Of a DNA stretch of 64,000 nt, positions 37,069 to 50,300 are shown piece by piece. The DNA comes from Bacteroidales bacterium (GTDB lineage: Bacteria; Bacteroidota; Bacteroidia; Bacteroidales; P3). Where the stretch lies: the NCBI GenBank assembly GCA_017960605.1, contig JAGCYV010000072.1:1-64000 (forward strand), in the 5' to 3' direction. The notes under the pieces were generated by a model. The model ran no database searches. It was not told the DNA's origin and was given only the letters and a program-made list of their open reading frames with translations. The first letter of the stretch is position 1; each line of letters opens with the position of its first letter. Both the position numbers and the translations under genes were made by a program.

Positions 37069-38315
37069 TATGGCTGCTGCCACCAGGTGTCCTTGGTGCG
37101 GGCAAGAGCTTGCGCGAGGCAGTTCATCGTCTTGCAGGCTGGCACTGTGATGGGTTCTTTGTTAGGGCGGTAATGATACTGCCAGGGGGTGATGAGGAGC
37201 AGACGGCCAGCGGCGCATAGGTCGAGGCGTTCTGCGGAGGGGTGATAACGGTCGGGGAAGCCGTTGTCGGTGATGTGGGCTACGGGAAAGCCACGCCGCA
37301 TGGCTTCATCTATGATGGCCTGCTCGCCCATGGCGATGCGGGCGCTGATGAGGACGGCACCGCGAGCGGCCTCTTCGAGGCTGCGTCGCTGTTGCTGCGC
37401 GAAGCGCGAGGCGTCCTTGCGATGGCAGACGACGGGCAGGAGGCGATGCGCGAGGAGCGCGCGGTCACCGAAGGTGTCGCAAGTGATGCTGCCATCGGGA
37501 GCCAGCAGGAGGCGTGCTTGCAGCGCATCGAGTGATTCTGTCGTCACGAGGTGCGACGGGCATTCGCGCTGCAGGTAGCCGCGCAGGGCGGCGGGGAAGA
37601 GCGCGGTGGCAATGCCGCCGCGCTGGGGGTGGAGGTGTTGCTGCTGCCGCATCAGGCGGCTGCGGGGATTAGCTGTAATGTATTGACGCTGGGTCGCCAG
37701 CTGAGCAGCATCCACGGGCATGACATCGCAGTAGCCGGGGTCGAAGAGGGGATGCTTTCCGCTGCAGGCGGAACTGGGCACCTTATACCCGGCGGGAAAA
37801 CCGCCGGACACACTGCCAGCCAAAGCGGCGGCAGCGGTGAAAGGGGTGCCTTCTGCGATGGTGGAGATAGTGTGTGCGACGGTTTTCCCGTCGCAGAATT
37901 CTACTGCCTGCCCTGTCATATCCCAATATAGTCGATTACATCCTTTCTTGAATCCAGCGATGACCTGCCCGATGTGCAAGGTTCTGCCATTGCTGCTTAT
38001 GATCTTGTCCTGCACCACCATCAAGCAATGGATGTGCTCGGGCATGACGATGTGGTCTTGGATGGTAATCATGGGGTAGTGCGCGGTGATGGCGTGGAGC
38101 AGTTCGTGCTCTATCAAGTGTCCAAGAGGGGTGAGAGCGACACGGGGTGCATCGGCGCTGCCATCGGGGGCATTGAGATTCCCCACCACTTGCCCAAAAG
38201 GGTGCCCGAGTCCTTCTCCCACATGCAGGGTGATGTGGTAGATGCCTGGCTGGGTGTAGTCATGAGCCGCTGCGCGGCGGGTCATGCGGTGATTGGTGGG
38301 GCGCTTGATTTCCAT
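37068..38315 (-). CDS. REP-associated tyrosine transposase (RAYT) with extra C-terminal domain
   Basis: Y1 transposase-family protein thought to cut and spread REP hairpins as single strands. ATG 38315 is used (415 residues); a start at 38348 would lie inside a REP. The N-terminal Y1 domain has YTQPGIYHITLHV, the metal-binding HUH-type motif MPEHIHCLMVV (H94, H96) and a candidate catalytic tyrosine Y130 in GCNRLYW. The family block LFDPGYCDVM...YITANPRS follows only at about 190-230, because two REP elements (37786-37813 and 37871-37900) are inserted in frame between. Residues about 310-410 (GAVLISARIAMGEQAIIDEA, FPDRYHP, GRLLLITPW) form an additional domain with a loose likeness to the Rossmann fold of DprA/SMF proteins. 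REPs also abut both ends of the gene. It is 40 bp after the giant gene 2 stop. Confidence 0.8.
   Translation of the reverse strand: MEIKRPTNHRMTRRAAAHDYTQPGIYHITLHVGEGLGHPFGQVVGNLNAPDGSADAPRVALTPLGHLIEHELLHAITAHYPMITIQDHIVMPEHIHCLMVVQDKIISSNGRTLHIGQVIAGFKKGCNRLYWDMTGQAVEFCDGKTVAHTISTIAEGTPFTAAAALAGSVSGGFPAGYKVPSSACSGKHPLFDPGYCDVMPVDAAQLATQRQYITANPRSRLMRQQQHLHPQRGGIATALFPAALRGYLQRECPSHLVTTESLDALQARLLLAPDGSITCDTFGDRALLAHRLLPVVCHRKDASRFAQQQRRSLEEAARGAVLISARIAMGEQAIIDEAMRRGFPVAHITDNGFPDRYHPSAERLDLCAAGRLLLITPWQYHYRPNKEPITVPACKTMNCLAQALARTKDTWWQQP
37786..37813 (+). repeat. REP palindrome B, inside the transposase gene
   Basis: CCGGCGG (37789-37795) and CCGCCGG (37801-37807), then ACACAC. On the minus strand it encodes SGGFPAG in frame. 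Confidence 0.75.
37871..37900 (-). repeat. REP palindrome C, inside the transposase gene, reversed
   Basis: GTGTGCGACGG (37872-37882) and CCGTCGC (37888-37894), the same family in the opposite orientation to copy B, 57 bp away, giving a paired (BIME-like) arrangement. It encodes CDGKTVAHT in frame. Confidence 0.75.
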
Positions 38316-38322
38316 TTCTTTT

Positions 38323-38348
38323 CTCGCCGGGAATACCGGCGAGCACAC
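38323..38348 (+). repeat. REP palindrome D, between giant gene 2 and the transposase
   Basis: CTCGCCGG (38323-38330) and CCGGCGAG (38336-38343), loop GAATA, then CACAC. It fills the 39-bp gap between the giant gene stop (38355) and the transposase start (38315). Confidence 0.75.
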
Positions 38349-38354
38349 TGTTTT

Positions 38355-41300
38355 CTATTTGATACTAATCTTCTTCTTGTTGACAATATAGACACCAGGT
38401 GCGACATGGGTTTCGACGGTCTCGTCTGGAGCGATCTCGAAGGTGCGGACGAGAGCACCACCGGCGGTGACGATATGCACGGAGGTGTCGCCGGTCATGC
38501 GGGATTCAACGATGATGCGTCCACGCTTACCCTTGACAATGAGTTCGCCTTCGAGACGGTCATCAATCTCGGGCTGCTCCTCATCATTACCGAACTGGCT
38601 GTTGAGGCGGTTGAAAGAAATGTACTTGACACCTTCCTTATTGTTGCCCTTGACGCCGCTGGATGCCTTTGTGAAGTACGGACGGAAGGCTTGCACGGTG
38701 GTGGCATCTCCCGTTGCAGGCACCTTGACGAAGCTGCTGCAGTCGGCGGTGGCATCGTTGTCGCTGTCGTAGTTCGCATTCAACGTATAGGTATCGGTAC
38801 CGGCAGCAAAGCTCTCGTTGAGATAACTTGGATGGAAGATGTAGCCGTCGGCCGTTACCTTGCCATTTGATATCTCGGTGTCGCTGACGTTGATGGTGAT
38901 TCCCGGTTCCGAAGCGAAGGTGATGACCTGCTTACGCAGCTGCGAGACATCATTGAGCGTATTGAGAGCATTGAATCTGCCGCTGAGGTCGAACTCATAG
39001 TAGGTCGTGCCAGGGAAGCCGATGATGTAAGGCTTGGCAGCAGCGGCGAGCGGGTAGTCCTCAAGTGTCTTCGTGGTGCTGTAGTAGTTCCAATCGTACT
39101 TGTCGTTATGAGCATCCGGACGAACGACGTTGCCCTCCTGATAGTAGTAATCCCATAGGAAGGTGTTGGTGTAGGACTTGTCTTCGATGCCCTTGGCAGG
39201 ATAGTTGAAGATGCCCTTATAGACACTGCCCTCTGTGGTGCCGCCGCCACTGAATTCGCGGAGCCAGTACTCATGTCCGATGGTGTTGTCCTGGTAGAAG
39301 TGACTTATCTCACCCTTCTGGTTCGTTGTCACCAGTTCTACCTCGAACGGCAGGCTGATGGCTTCCCAACCCTTGACTCTATCGACATAGTTGTCAGGCG
39401 TGCGCTGATGCCACATACGTTTGCCGGAAGCGAAGGTGTAGGCGATGGGCGCATTGAAGTCATGACGATCGACGAGGAAGTGGTCGGAGGTAGCAGTGTA
39501 ATCTGTTCCATCCTGCACGACGGCATGTCCATAGATGATGGTAGCATCCTGTGCGGCAACGGTGCGGTAGTCGCTCTTGCCAGCCACATAGCCTGTGCCT
39601 GTCTCACTGCCCTCGGCATAGGTGGGATCAGCGAGTGCAGCCATGACGGCCGAATAGGTCTTCGTGTTGGCATCGTGGTCGTTGCCGGTTGAGGCAGGCG
39701 TGTAGGCCAGCAAGTTGCGCGTGAGGTCCACATTACGGAAGTAGGTGAGGCCATCGTTGTCGAGCAACGGCGGGTAGAAGACAGCTTCGCTCGTAGAAAC
39801 AGGTGCGCACAGGCCCTTCTTGTACGGGTTGCCGTTGACAGGTGCGGGGGTGGTGGTGGTGCCGGCAAGGTCACCGTTTCCACCGGTGAAGTCAATGGCC
39901 GTCATGTTCGGGTACGCCGTGTGTGTGTTGTCGGCAGACTTGGCGGCAAAGACAGCGTATGGATTGTAGTATGCCACACCCATATTGGAGTTGCGGAAGT
40001 ATGCCGGAGCACGATAGACGCGGTTGACCGAGGTGGCGGTTGTCGTCAGGCGATCGCCGCTCTTGTTGATGTGAGCAGGCATATTCTGATGCGGACGTGA
40101 TGCTACGTGTCCATAGGTCAGCATCTGTCCGAAGAAGATGTAGTCATCGGGCCAGATGGGGTAGTGCTTTCCGTAGGTCGTGGAGTAGCGCTCGTTATCC
40201 GTTTCGGGGATGTGGCCTCCGGAATAGATGAAGTCTCCGTCTTCGTAGTATTCCTCCACATAACCGAGGGTGTAAGCTGTCTCGGCCTCGTAGCCACTGA
40301 CCTTCAGCTTCGGCTTGTTGTTCTCATCGAGGTCATCGGCATCGAAGTACCTGTAGTAGGGGTGACTGGGATTGCCGTCAGCCGAATATCCATCAGGCAT
40401 CGTGGCCAGGTGGTCGTTGTAACGCTTGTTGAGGTAGAAGCCGTTGAGGTTGTAGGCCACCTCGCCGTTGTAGAACGACTGACGCGGTTTCTTGATGGCG
40501 TCGCCTTGAGCATGGCTCGTCTCGTCATAGTTGTTATCGGCAGGATAGTAGCAGTTGACGATCTGAGTGCCACTGCCGCGCGTCGGGGTGTTCATAACAG
40601 CACGGACGCCGGGAGCCGGTGTGCCCGTGGTGCTGATCCAGCAGTTCTCGACATAGCCGGACCCCTCGTCGACGATACCTGCCGAGGTGAAGCTACCGGT
40701 GACGCCGAGGTTATAGACATCGCCGCAGAGTGAACCGAAGAGCGAATTGGAGAGTCCGCTGATAGTGTAGCCGTTGCCATGGAGTGTGCCCTGGAAGCAC
40801 TGAGTGCCATCACCGATGGGCGTCCAGGTAGTGTAGGCCTTCGGTGCCACATCGCTCTTGAGGAAGAACTCCAGGTTGGCACCACCCTTGATGTATTCGT
40901 CCACGGTCTTGTGGCCATTCACAGCGCTGGTCGGATCGCTAATGGTGGTGGGATTGCCGTCCTCATCCATCGTGTTCTGCAAGGTGAGGTCGAAGAAGTC
41001 CTTTAGCAGGTCGAGCTCGCTCTTAGTGTTGTCGGTGCACTCGCGGTTGTCGATGTAGATCTTGCAAGGACGGTCCACATCCTTGTGATCCACAAACAGG
41101 TGGCGCTCGTGGTTCATCACAGCGTCGAGGTCGTGGTAGTTGGCCACGGTGAACTGCACGAAGTTGGAGTAGGTCTTGCCGAGGTATGACCTGGCGTAGT
41201 AGGCCACGTAGTAGTCGTTCTGGTACCAGTACATCGGCGTGAGGTTGTTGAAGTAAGGAATGCCGTTGGTGTGGTGTTCGGCATCGGTCTGGTTGGTGAA

Positions 41301-44300
41301 CATCTCCCATCCGCCGCCGATGATCTCGAAGGCACCGGGTGTGACGTTCGGCTGCTTCAGACCCACGGTGCTGTTGGGCAGCACGATGGCCGGTTTCTCC
41401 AGTTCGCTGATGGAAGGCACGCCGCTCTTGAACTGCAGGTGGATGTTGATGACGTGCTTTTCCGTGATTTCCTCGATGTTGTTGCCGGACAAGTCGCTCT
41501 CTTCGTAGGTGTAGTCGTAGATAACGGTAATCACCTTGTCCTTGCTGAGGTCGTTGATGTCGGACTCGCGAGACACATAGAGTGTGGATGTGCCGATGGG
41601 CACCTCACCGTGGATGGTGAAGTTTGCCTGCTTGTTGGGCAGAGAACCGTACTCGGCCTCTGTGATGATGGTGCCGACGGTTACCTCAGAACCAGAGGCA
41701 TGGCCGACGTTATTGATGTCCGTAAAGGCATGGCCTTCGCCATTGGCATTGATGGTGTAAGGCTTGCGGCAGAAGTAATAGGTGCCAGGAGCCGTAAACG
41801 TCTGCTGCATCACATACTGCTGCTGATCGTCATCGAGAGAGTTGAAGATGCTTTCTGACAATACCGTACCGACCGTGTAGGGCGTTTCGCCGCGTGTGAA
41901 CGGCACCTTGACAATATATTGGCTTGTCCCGACCGATTCTGAGGGTATGCTAATGGCCTGATAGAAGCGTTTCTCGTTGGGGATGTCCTCAAACACCTCA
42001 CGTTCGATGGTAGCACCTGCTGCCACGGTCTTCGTAGCACCGTTCTCGTCGGTGTAGGTCAAATCGTTTGTTGTGTCATTGTAGGTTGCCTTGTAGTCCA
42101 CCGGCGTCAGAGCGGAGTAGAGTTCCTGCAACTGATCATTGTTGCTGTCGTAGCCATCGTACCTGCCGGTCAAACCTGCAAAGTCAGGATCGATGAGGGT
42201 GTCGAAGGCATCGTAGTTGAAGGTGAAGTGTGCACGGTCTGCCTCGGACATGGAACTCCAAGCCTCTACGGCACGATAGTTCTTAGCTGCCTCGTACCAG
42301 TCGCCACCGTACTTGCCAGCTCTGGTGCAGTAATATGCGTTCAGGACGGTGGTGGCGAAGTCTGCGTCGGCCTTCGTGGCGGCATCTCCGGGATCAATAC
42401 CCTGACTTTCGAGGAAAGTGATGTAAGCTGTCTTGGCGGTTGCCATCTCCGCATCGGTGAGCAGGTCGCCATAGTATATGAACTCGTTATTGCCCAGCTC
42501 AATGGTACTGGTGCAGACGTTAGCCTCGGCAAACTTGGCCTGTGTTGTCGAAGCCAACAGATCATATTCAGATTTCGGGATGGCGTAGCCTTTATAGACA
42601 TGGTGTTCGACAGCTTCTGTACCTGTATCTATCGTATAGGTCACCTCATCGGTAGCGACGTAGGCACGGGCCACGGTAGCCTGGCCACCAGGATATGAAT
42701 GTCCATTGGTTTCAATGGCTTCGTACTTGGCTTGGATATCGCTCGGGATGATGTCACCCACTTCATAGTCGCGCTGTCCATAGACACCGCTGGTGGTCGG
42801 GGTGTAGGTGGGGGCGCCGATATACGTCGAATACGAGCTTGGGTTGTCGTTGTACTTCGACGTAGTCACCTTGCCTGCCACATTGTCTGCGATGCTTGCA
42901 CCGGTCGGCGGGGTAAAGTAGCGATCCCAGACCTTCGGGTTGGTCATGTCGTAGGTGAGGGCATAGCCGGTGTTGTGGGCAAGGTTGTTCGTCAGACGTA
43001 CCAGATAGTTGACATCCTTGCCTTCAACCTGCTTCCATTCGCCGTTCGTATCGCCTCCGACCCATACCAGTGCTTCTGAAGTAGAACTCGGAACGTCGCT
43101 GAGTAACATGGCATCGCCAACGTTATACACTACCCCACCAATCTTACATTTTTCAACGATGGTGTATGTCTCTTTGACGAAGTGCTTGCGGTCCTCCGCA
43201 CTCAGCAGGTAATAATCCCAATAGGTGATGGGGTCGTTGAGGTGGTAGGTGGTGGTGCCGAGCAGAATGCCGTCTTCGCCTATCTTTGTCTCGCTGCCAG
43301 AGGTCGTTTTGTCGTAGTAGGCATAGAAGTTCTCCTTCACGTCGGACAGCTGCAGTACTCCGTTTGAGCCGGGCGTGATGGTCAGCGGCAGGTTGATGGA
43401 CTCGGAGTAGGCCGATGCAGAACCTGTGTAGGCTGAGATGTACTGGTCATAGACGTAGATCTCACCACGGATGTACCAGTAGTGTGCAGGTGCGGCATCC
43501 GTGCCGCTGTAGCTGCCGGAGGTGGGATAGCAGTCGTCGATAATGTGTTTCTGATTGTGTATGAAGTTACCCGAGGTCTCGTAGGGATTCAGGGTCGAGT
43601 TGTAGGTGTAAATCTTGTTGGTGACAGCTTTGGCATGGCCATACCCCGCCATGTTGTAAGGCGAGAGGATGGTGTGGTCGTTACCTGACGACTGGCGTGT
43701 GCCATGCTCGTTCTTGGCATAGACGTAGCCACCACCGATACCGGGAACCACGCTGATGAGGTCGAGCTGGCAGACACCGGTGACCAGTCCCCAAACCTTG
43801 TTGTCAGCGGTACTCTCCTCGGTGGTCAGTTCGAGATAGACACCGGATGCCAGAGCCACCTTGTTGTGGCTGGTACCGTTGTTGCGCTTGCGCTCGGTGA
43901 TGTGAGCCACCTTCCACTCTTCGTAAGTCTGGTTAGGAGAGTCTGGATTATACTGTGCATCGGTATTGTCGATGGTGCGCACCTCTGTGAAATCCACGTC
44001 GCTGGTGAGGGCACCGAGATAGTTCACGATGTTATAGATACCGAAGTAACTGCCGTGAGAGGCGTTGGCGTCCGTATCGCCGGCCTGTGAGTCACACTTG
44101 TTGAGCGACAGCTCGCCGACACGGTTGATGGTGTAGTTGGTGTAGTCCACCACCGACGGCACACGGTCCATTGCGCCCTGCAGCACCATACGGCTGCCGA
44201 AGACACCCACGAAATCGGCACGCTGCAGCGTGTTCAGCAGACGTCCGGCATAGATGGTACAGAAGCCTAACAGTTCCCACTTATTCTGCTCTATCGAGTC

Positions 44301-47300
44301 AGTAATTAGTTTATAATCTTCTTCCTTGATTCGATTGCCCACATCGAATGACTTGTTAAGTACATCGGAACGGTAGGCTTCTTTACATTTGTACTCCAGG
44401 GTGAAGTAGGCGCGTTCGCGGTCGGTCAGCTTATGATAATAGTCATCGAGGGAGATGTTGTCCGACAGACCGTAGAAGTCGGTGCCGTAGTTGGAGACAT
44501 TCAACTCGCGGTAGCCATCGACGAAGGTCAGGTTACCGTCGCCGTAGAGGCCGCCGACGTGCTCCGTACCGATGGTGATGAGGTCGCGGTTGAAGATATC
44601 GTAGAGTGTAGCCGTGGCGTTGCCATAGACGGTGACGGTGTTGGCATACACCTGGTCGGAACCGGACGACACGTTGCCTCCGGCGAAGACGGCGTTGCGG
44701 ATGGTGACACCGCTATGATTATCACTGGCATCGAGTTTAGCCCAGTCGTCGCCGCCGGCGTTCTTGTTCAGCAGGAAGTTCATGTCCTCGGCAGGAACAT
44801 ACTGACCTGCGGTGTACTCGTGGCCATTGAGGGTGATGGTATCTCCACAGAGCACCTGACAGGCAGGAGCCACGATGACGCGGCAGTCTTCCGTAAGGAC
44901 GTTTTCACCGTTTTCTTCCGCAAGACGATTGTTGGCACTGTCATATTTATAATAGTAGCCTTCGGTACTGGTGGTCTTCCAGTTAGCAATCGAGCTCTCA
45001 CCCTTCTTGCCATAGCCGGAATAGACGAAGCCGAGGTTGCCGCCGCCGAAGACGTTGCCGTAGCCGTCCTTCACGCCGTCAGCCGTACCTACTTCGCCAC
45101 CAAAGATATTCACGTCGGTGAGTCCGAAGACGTAGCCGCCAGTGCCAATATTGCTGAAACGGTTCAGGTTGTCGAAGCCTCGACCACCGCCGAAGACATC
45201 CTGCATGACATGGCCTTTGTACATGAACACGTGTGACTCGCCAGGCTTATGGACGGTCACGGAGCCGTTGCTGTTGGAGCCGCGTCCCACGGTACCAATC
45301 TCGCCGCCGCCGTAGGCGCTGTTACGCACTACGCCGCCATAAAGATAGACATTGGTGAAGTCGGCATTACTATGATCGGCATAACCGCTGCCGAAGACGT
45401 TACCAGCTCGCAGCAGACGCTCGTTGTTGCCGGCACCATTGCCGTCGTCGTAGGTCTCGTCGGCAATCTTCTCCTCGTAGTGCTCGTCGAAGTCATCTGT
45501 TGCGGCAACGTCGCTGCCGGAGGCGTTATAAACATAGCCGACGTAGCCGTTGTTGAGGGTGATGTTGGCCGTGCCGTAGATGACACCGCCTTCGCCGCCA
45601 CCGTAGGCGTTACGCTGAACGGTGGGTATGCCGTTGGTGTAGGTGAGGGCAGGGTTGGGGGTGCAGGGTCCGTCGAGGACACCGATGACGACGTGTGTTT
45701 CGCCGAGGATGTCGTCGGTGGTGGCCGTTGTGCTTTCGTCGTGGTAACCCACGGGGCCTTCCCAACCGCCGCCATAGCAGTTACGTACCGTGCCGCCCTT
45801 GATATAGACGTTGGCCGAAGCGATGAAGCTTGCTACTTTCTTCCCGTCCATAACAGCTCCAGTGGTACCGGCTCCGTAGAGGTCCTTGGTGACTTTTCCG
45901 CCGAGCAGGTCGATGTAGGTTGTGCCATAGACATCACCGCTGGTGAGAATGTTATTAAAGCCCAGGCCGCCGCCGTAGCAGTATCCGTCTACGGTGGCAC
46001 CTTCCTTGATGCTGACGTTGGTGTTGTACTTCTTCTTTGTATAGGTAGTGCCGATATTCCTCCAGCTGTCTTCGATGTTGGTGATTTCAGCCGCTCTGTC
46101 TATTTCCAGCTGGCTGTAGTTCGCCACATCGCTGTCGAGGCCACGATCGGTGTAGTCCGAATTCGGGTCGGGGGAGATATCGGTATAAAGGGTTTGACCT
46201 ATTGACTCCAACTCAGTCTTCCAAGCATTGACGCTCTCGAGGTTCAGGACCTTGCCTTTCTGACCGCCGCCGTAAACCTCATAGACTGATGCTCCGTTGT
46301 TCAGATTGACTTCAGTATATTGCGACCAGGTGTCCTCACCGTAGCCGGCGCCATAGACGGTGGCGGTGTAGCCTGCGGTCTTGTTCGTCCATACGGGCGA
46401 CGAGATGTTCACCTTGCCGTAGAAGGTGCGGCGGTAGGCGTTGTTGCCGCCATAGATGCTACCTGACATCAGGGCGTTGTCGCTATTATAATTGACGATG
46501 GCCTCATAGACGTCGCAGGGACGCTCGTTGGTGACACCGTAGGCACCGCCGAAAATGTTATTCGCCTTGATGGTGGACACGGGAGGCACGTTGACCACGG
46601 TGCGGCGCGTGACACCCTCGGTGAAGCTGCCGCCATAGACGTTACCCTCGCTGATGTCGCCACGGAAGAGGTCGATGACAGCGGAATAGGCATCGGGATT
46701 GGCCAGGTAATCTTGATAATTCAGATATTTCTGATAGGCCTCCTTCTCTGCATCCGAACCTTCATCACCTGGATTGGCAACTTCATCCACAGGTGCCGGG
46801 GCATTCATGCCGAGTCCGCAGGAGGAGCCGGCTCCGAAGACTTCGAGGTCGTGGAATTGTGTCATCGTCTGCGGGATGTCGATGAGCACGTAGCTGCGAT
46901 CCTGCAGGACGTCGATTTCCTTCTCTCCGGTGATACCCTGTCCGGCACCATAAACGCGCAGGGCCTTGTCAAGCGGGATGCTGCTGACAACGGGGCGGAA
47001 GTTGACGAAGGCATTGCCGAGATACGGCTTGGAGTAACCGGGACGGGCCTTGCCCAGGTTAGCTGTGGTAGTGCCTTCGCCTCCAGTGGTATAGAAATAA
47101 TCTTTAAATTCCGAGTCTGTGTAGTCGTAAGTACCATAGCAACCGCCGAAGATGTAATCGACACGGCCCTGCTGGTACTCGACATAAGCCGAAGCCACGG
47201 TGCTGTGATCTTTGTCGTAGATATTGTCCTTGATGCCGCTGACATCCTCGCGGACACGGTCTAAGAAGTCCTTCGAACCGTAGATCTTACCACCAAGGTC

Positions 47301-50300
47301 ATTGCCGCCATAGATATGGTCTCGGATGAAGGGGAAGCCTGCATTGCCGGCAGCATTGAGCCCCACGTAGGTCTCGGTGTGACCCATGATGTCGGCATTA
47401 CAGGAACCAGCGAAGGAGTTGAAGATACGTCCGTTGCCCAGGTAAACGTTTGTGCTACCCATGATGGGTCCCACGAAGGCGCCACCATAGATAAATTCCG
47501 TCTCAGCCATCTCCGATGTATCATGGTCGGAGTGACGCGAGACACCGGCCTGTGCACCGTTGAGGTTGATGTAAGTACTGCACCTCTCATCGATATGATA
47601 GAGATAGCCATTGAAAGCGTAGGTGTTATTAGTCCAGTCAATAGTGCCGTCGGGATCCGTTGTCGTGGGATATTCTGCTACTCCGTTAGTGTAAGTGGTC
47701 ACGGGTATGCCTATGATGCCTTTCTCGGCACCGCCGAAGACCTGGAAGGTATAGCCCTTATTCAGGTTGATGGTGGTACTGCCCCATATCTCGGTGCCCG
47801 CACCATAGCCGCCGCCGAAGATGTTCAAGGACTTACCCAGCACATCCATACCCTGCTCATCGATGATAACGCCGCTGTTGACCTTAGTGATGTGGTATTC
47901 AGTGTTATTATAATAGATTTCTTCACCCTCATCATCCTCCTGGACTCGAGAGAAGACCTCGTCGCGGTCCATGATGCTTTCGTTGATGTTGAAGACCACA
48001 TTGCCGTTCACGAAACCTGCAGCGTAGCAACCACCGTAGATGTTGCCACCTTTGAGGCGCCGGTTGACATCATCGGCAGTACTATTACGTGTAGCGCCTG
48101 CTGTCAGTTCAGTAGGACTGGCCACATCCTTGCCGGTTCTCTTATCGTAGGTGTTCCACTCCAGATAAGGCTGCTTGCCGTGAGTACAAACAGCGTTGAT
48201 GGTGGCCAGCTCACAGCCGTCGGTTGCCAGATAGATCGGTTTGCCGTCTGCTGACAGGACGGGGTCGTAGTTTGCATCTCTCTTTGTGACCCAACGCTTG
48301 GGCTGGATCTTCAGACCAGAGAGGTTCATTATGACAGCGTCCTTGATGGTGCCGTCGGGGTTCTCCATACCATGTTCCTGCATTTCAGCTGAAGATCCGG
48401 TAAGACCACCCCAATAGACGTTACTATATCCAGAAACGGGATCCATATAGGCGTTGTTACAGCCCGTCACGAATTTATCGAAGATGATGATGGGGTCATC
48501 CACATCGATGGTGGTGGTGCCTGGCCATGTCATGCTGCCTACGTTGCCGCCGCAGAAGAAGGAACCGAAGTAAGAGGAATACGGCACGTAAGTGTCGGGG
48601 TCACCATTTTCTGTATTGTCAAACACGATACGCGGATGCAGCGACATGGCACACCCCTCCATATACTCAGCCACCGTGACGGCATCCGTCAGGTCTAATG
48701 TACTGTATTGTTTAGAATTACCATTCCAGTCGGTTACGGTACTTTTGTAGATTTGGAGTACATTTTCTGCGGACTGTCCTATCATCTGTACGCCATTATT
48801 ACCGAGGAAGACGTTGTCGGCAATGACGTTGGAGCCAATCTTCAACTCGATAATAGGTTTGGTCAGAGTAGGATTCTCAATCACGGTGGCACTGTTGCCA
48901 CCTACAAAAACCGAGCCGCCGATGATGGTGCGGTGTTCGGGGCTCTCTCCCCAGAGACGCAGGGAGGTCTGCTCCACGTGCGGGCGGTGGTCGTTCAGAG
49001 CCTCTACAGTGGTCTTCCCCGTGGGTACCTCAAAGTAGAAGTCTTTATAGTTGGGGTCATTCTTCAAGTCAGGGTTGTTGGTGTAGGCATAGGAGCCGTT
49101 GCCACCGCCATAGACATCACCGCGGATAGAGGTATAGACACCTATTGCGGTGCCACCCCACACACGTCCGGAGATGTCATTACCGCCATAGACGTTGGTG
49201 ACATCACCGCCATGCACGAGGACACGTGCCGACAAGCCAGAAGGAAAATGATATCCCAAGGAATCAGGAAGCTGTACGTCGGTAGAAGGCACTTCACTTC
49301 CATTGCGTAGTGGATGCACGTTGGCCCTGCGGCAACCGCCGTACACATTAAAGACGTTGATATTTGATCTAGCTGGGATTTCCAAGAGCAGACCGTAGCT
49401 GTTGGTCATGTCGCCCTCGTTACCACCGGAGTAGAGGTCACGGATCTTGCCGTTCTTCAGGTTCCAGTGAGGATGGATGGTCATCGTGGCCTGGTTGTTG
49501 CCGCCGAAGACACGTGATGACGTGTAGTTGATACTGGAGAAGTTGCCCTGGAACATGGAGAGGCCCGTGAAATCCGACAGTTGGTATAAGATTCCCATAA
49601 GTCGAGCCCTGTAAACCGAATCAGATTCACTTGGCTGCTGGGCCGGAATCAGTTCCTGCAAGCCCTTACTCGTATTATCCATGCTGATGACGGTGTTATT
49701 CGTCACCGTCGCCATATTGCCGCCGCCATAGACCTGGGACAGACAGCCGCCGTTAATTTCCAGATAGGCCTTGGCAAGTTCAGGCTCCGTGAAGCCGGCT
49801 TCACCCGTGTTTGTTACTGTCGTGGCAATAGTATCACCAGTCAACTTATCTTTGATGTAGTGCGTGGTCTTGCCTGCTGTGGGAAAGTCATCTGCTGAAT
49901 CATAGGTGTAGTCACCATTGCCACCGCCATACACACTACCGACGATGATGGCGTGGTCGAAGGTCTCTACGCCCTTCATCTTGCTCGACCTAACAAAGGC
50001 TGACCAAGAGTTGTTGATGTCGTTCTTCTCGGGGTTGGAGGCTAAAGTCTCGGAACCGCGAAGCACATCGGTCAGTGAGTCTGGAACCATATCCTTTCCA
50101 GTATCAGAGAGGGACACCGCGGTTCCGACTGTACCGGAGATATCGTTGCCGCCATAGACGGATCCGATGAGTATCCTGCCGGTAATACTGTCGGCGTTTT
50201 CGCCGTCGAGATTCACAAATGCCCGTCCGCCGACATCGGCAATGCGGCCTCCGCCGAACACCTTGTTGATCAGACCGTCACGGATGGTCACGGTGGTGCT

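Noticed and set aside
37068..38348. Ordinary IS200/IS605 insertion sequence
   Set aside because: The protein has the RAYT motif arrangement, an extra C-terminal domain and REP palindromes at its ends; no tnpB or typical IS ends are present.
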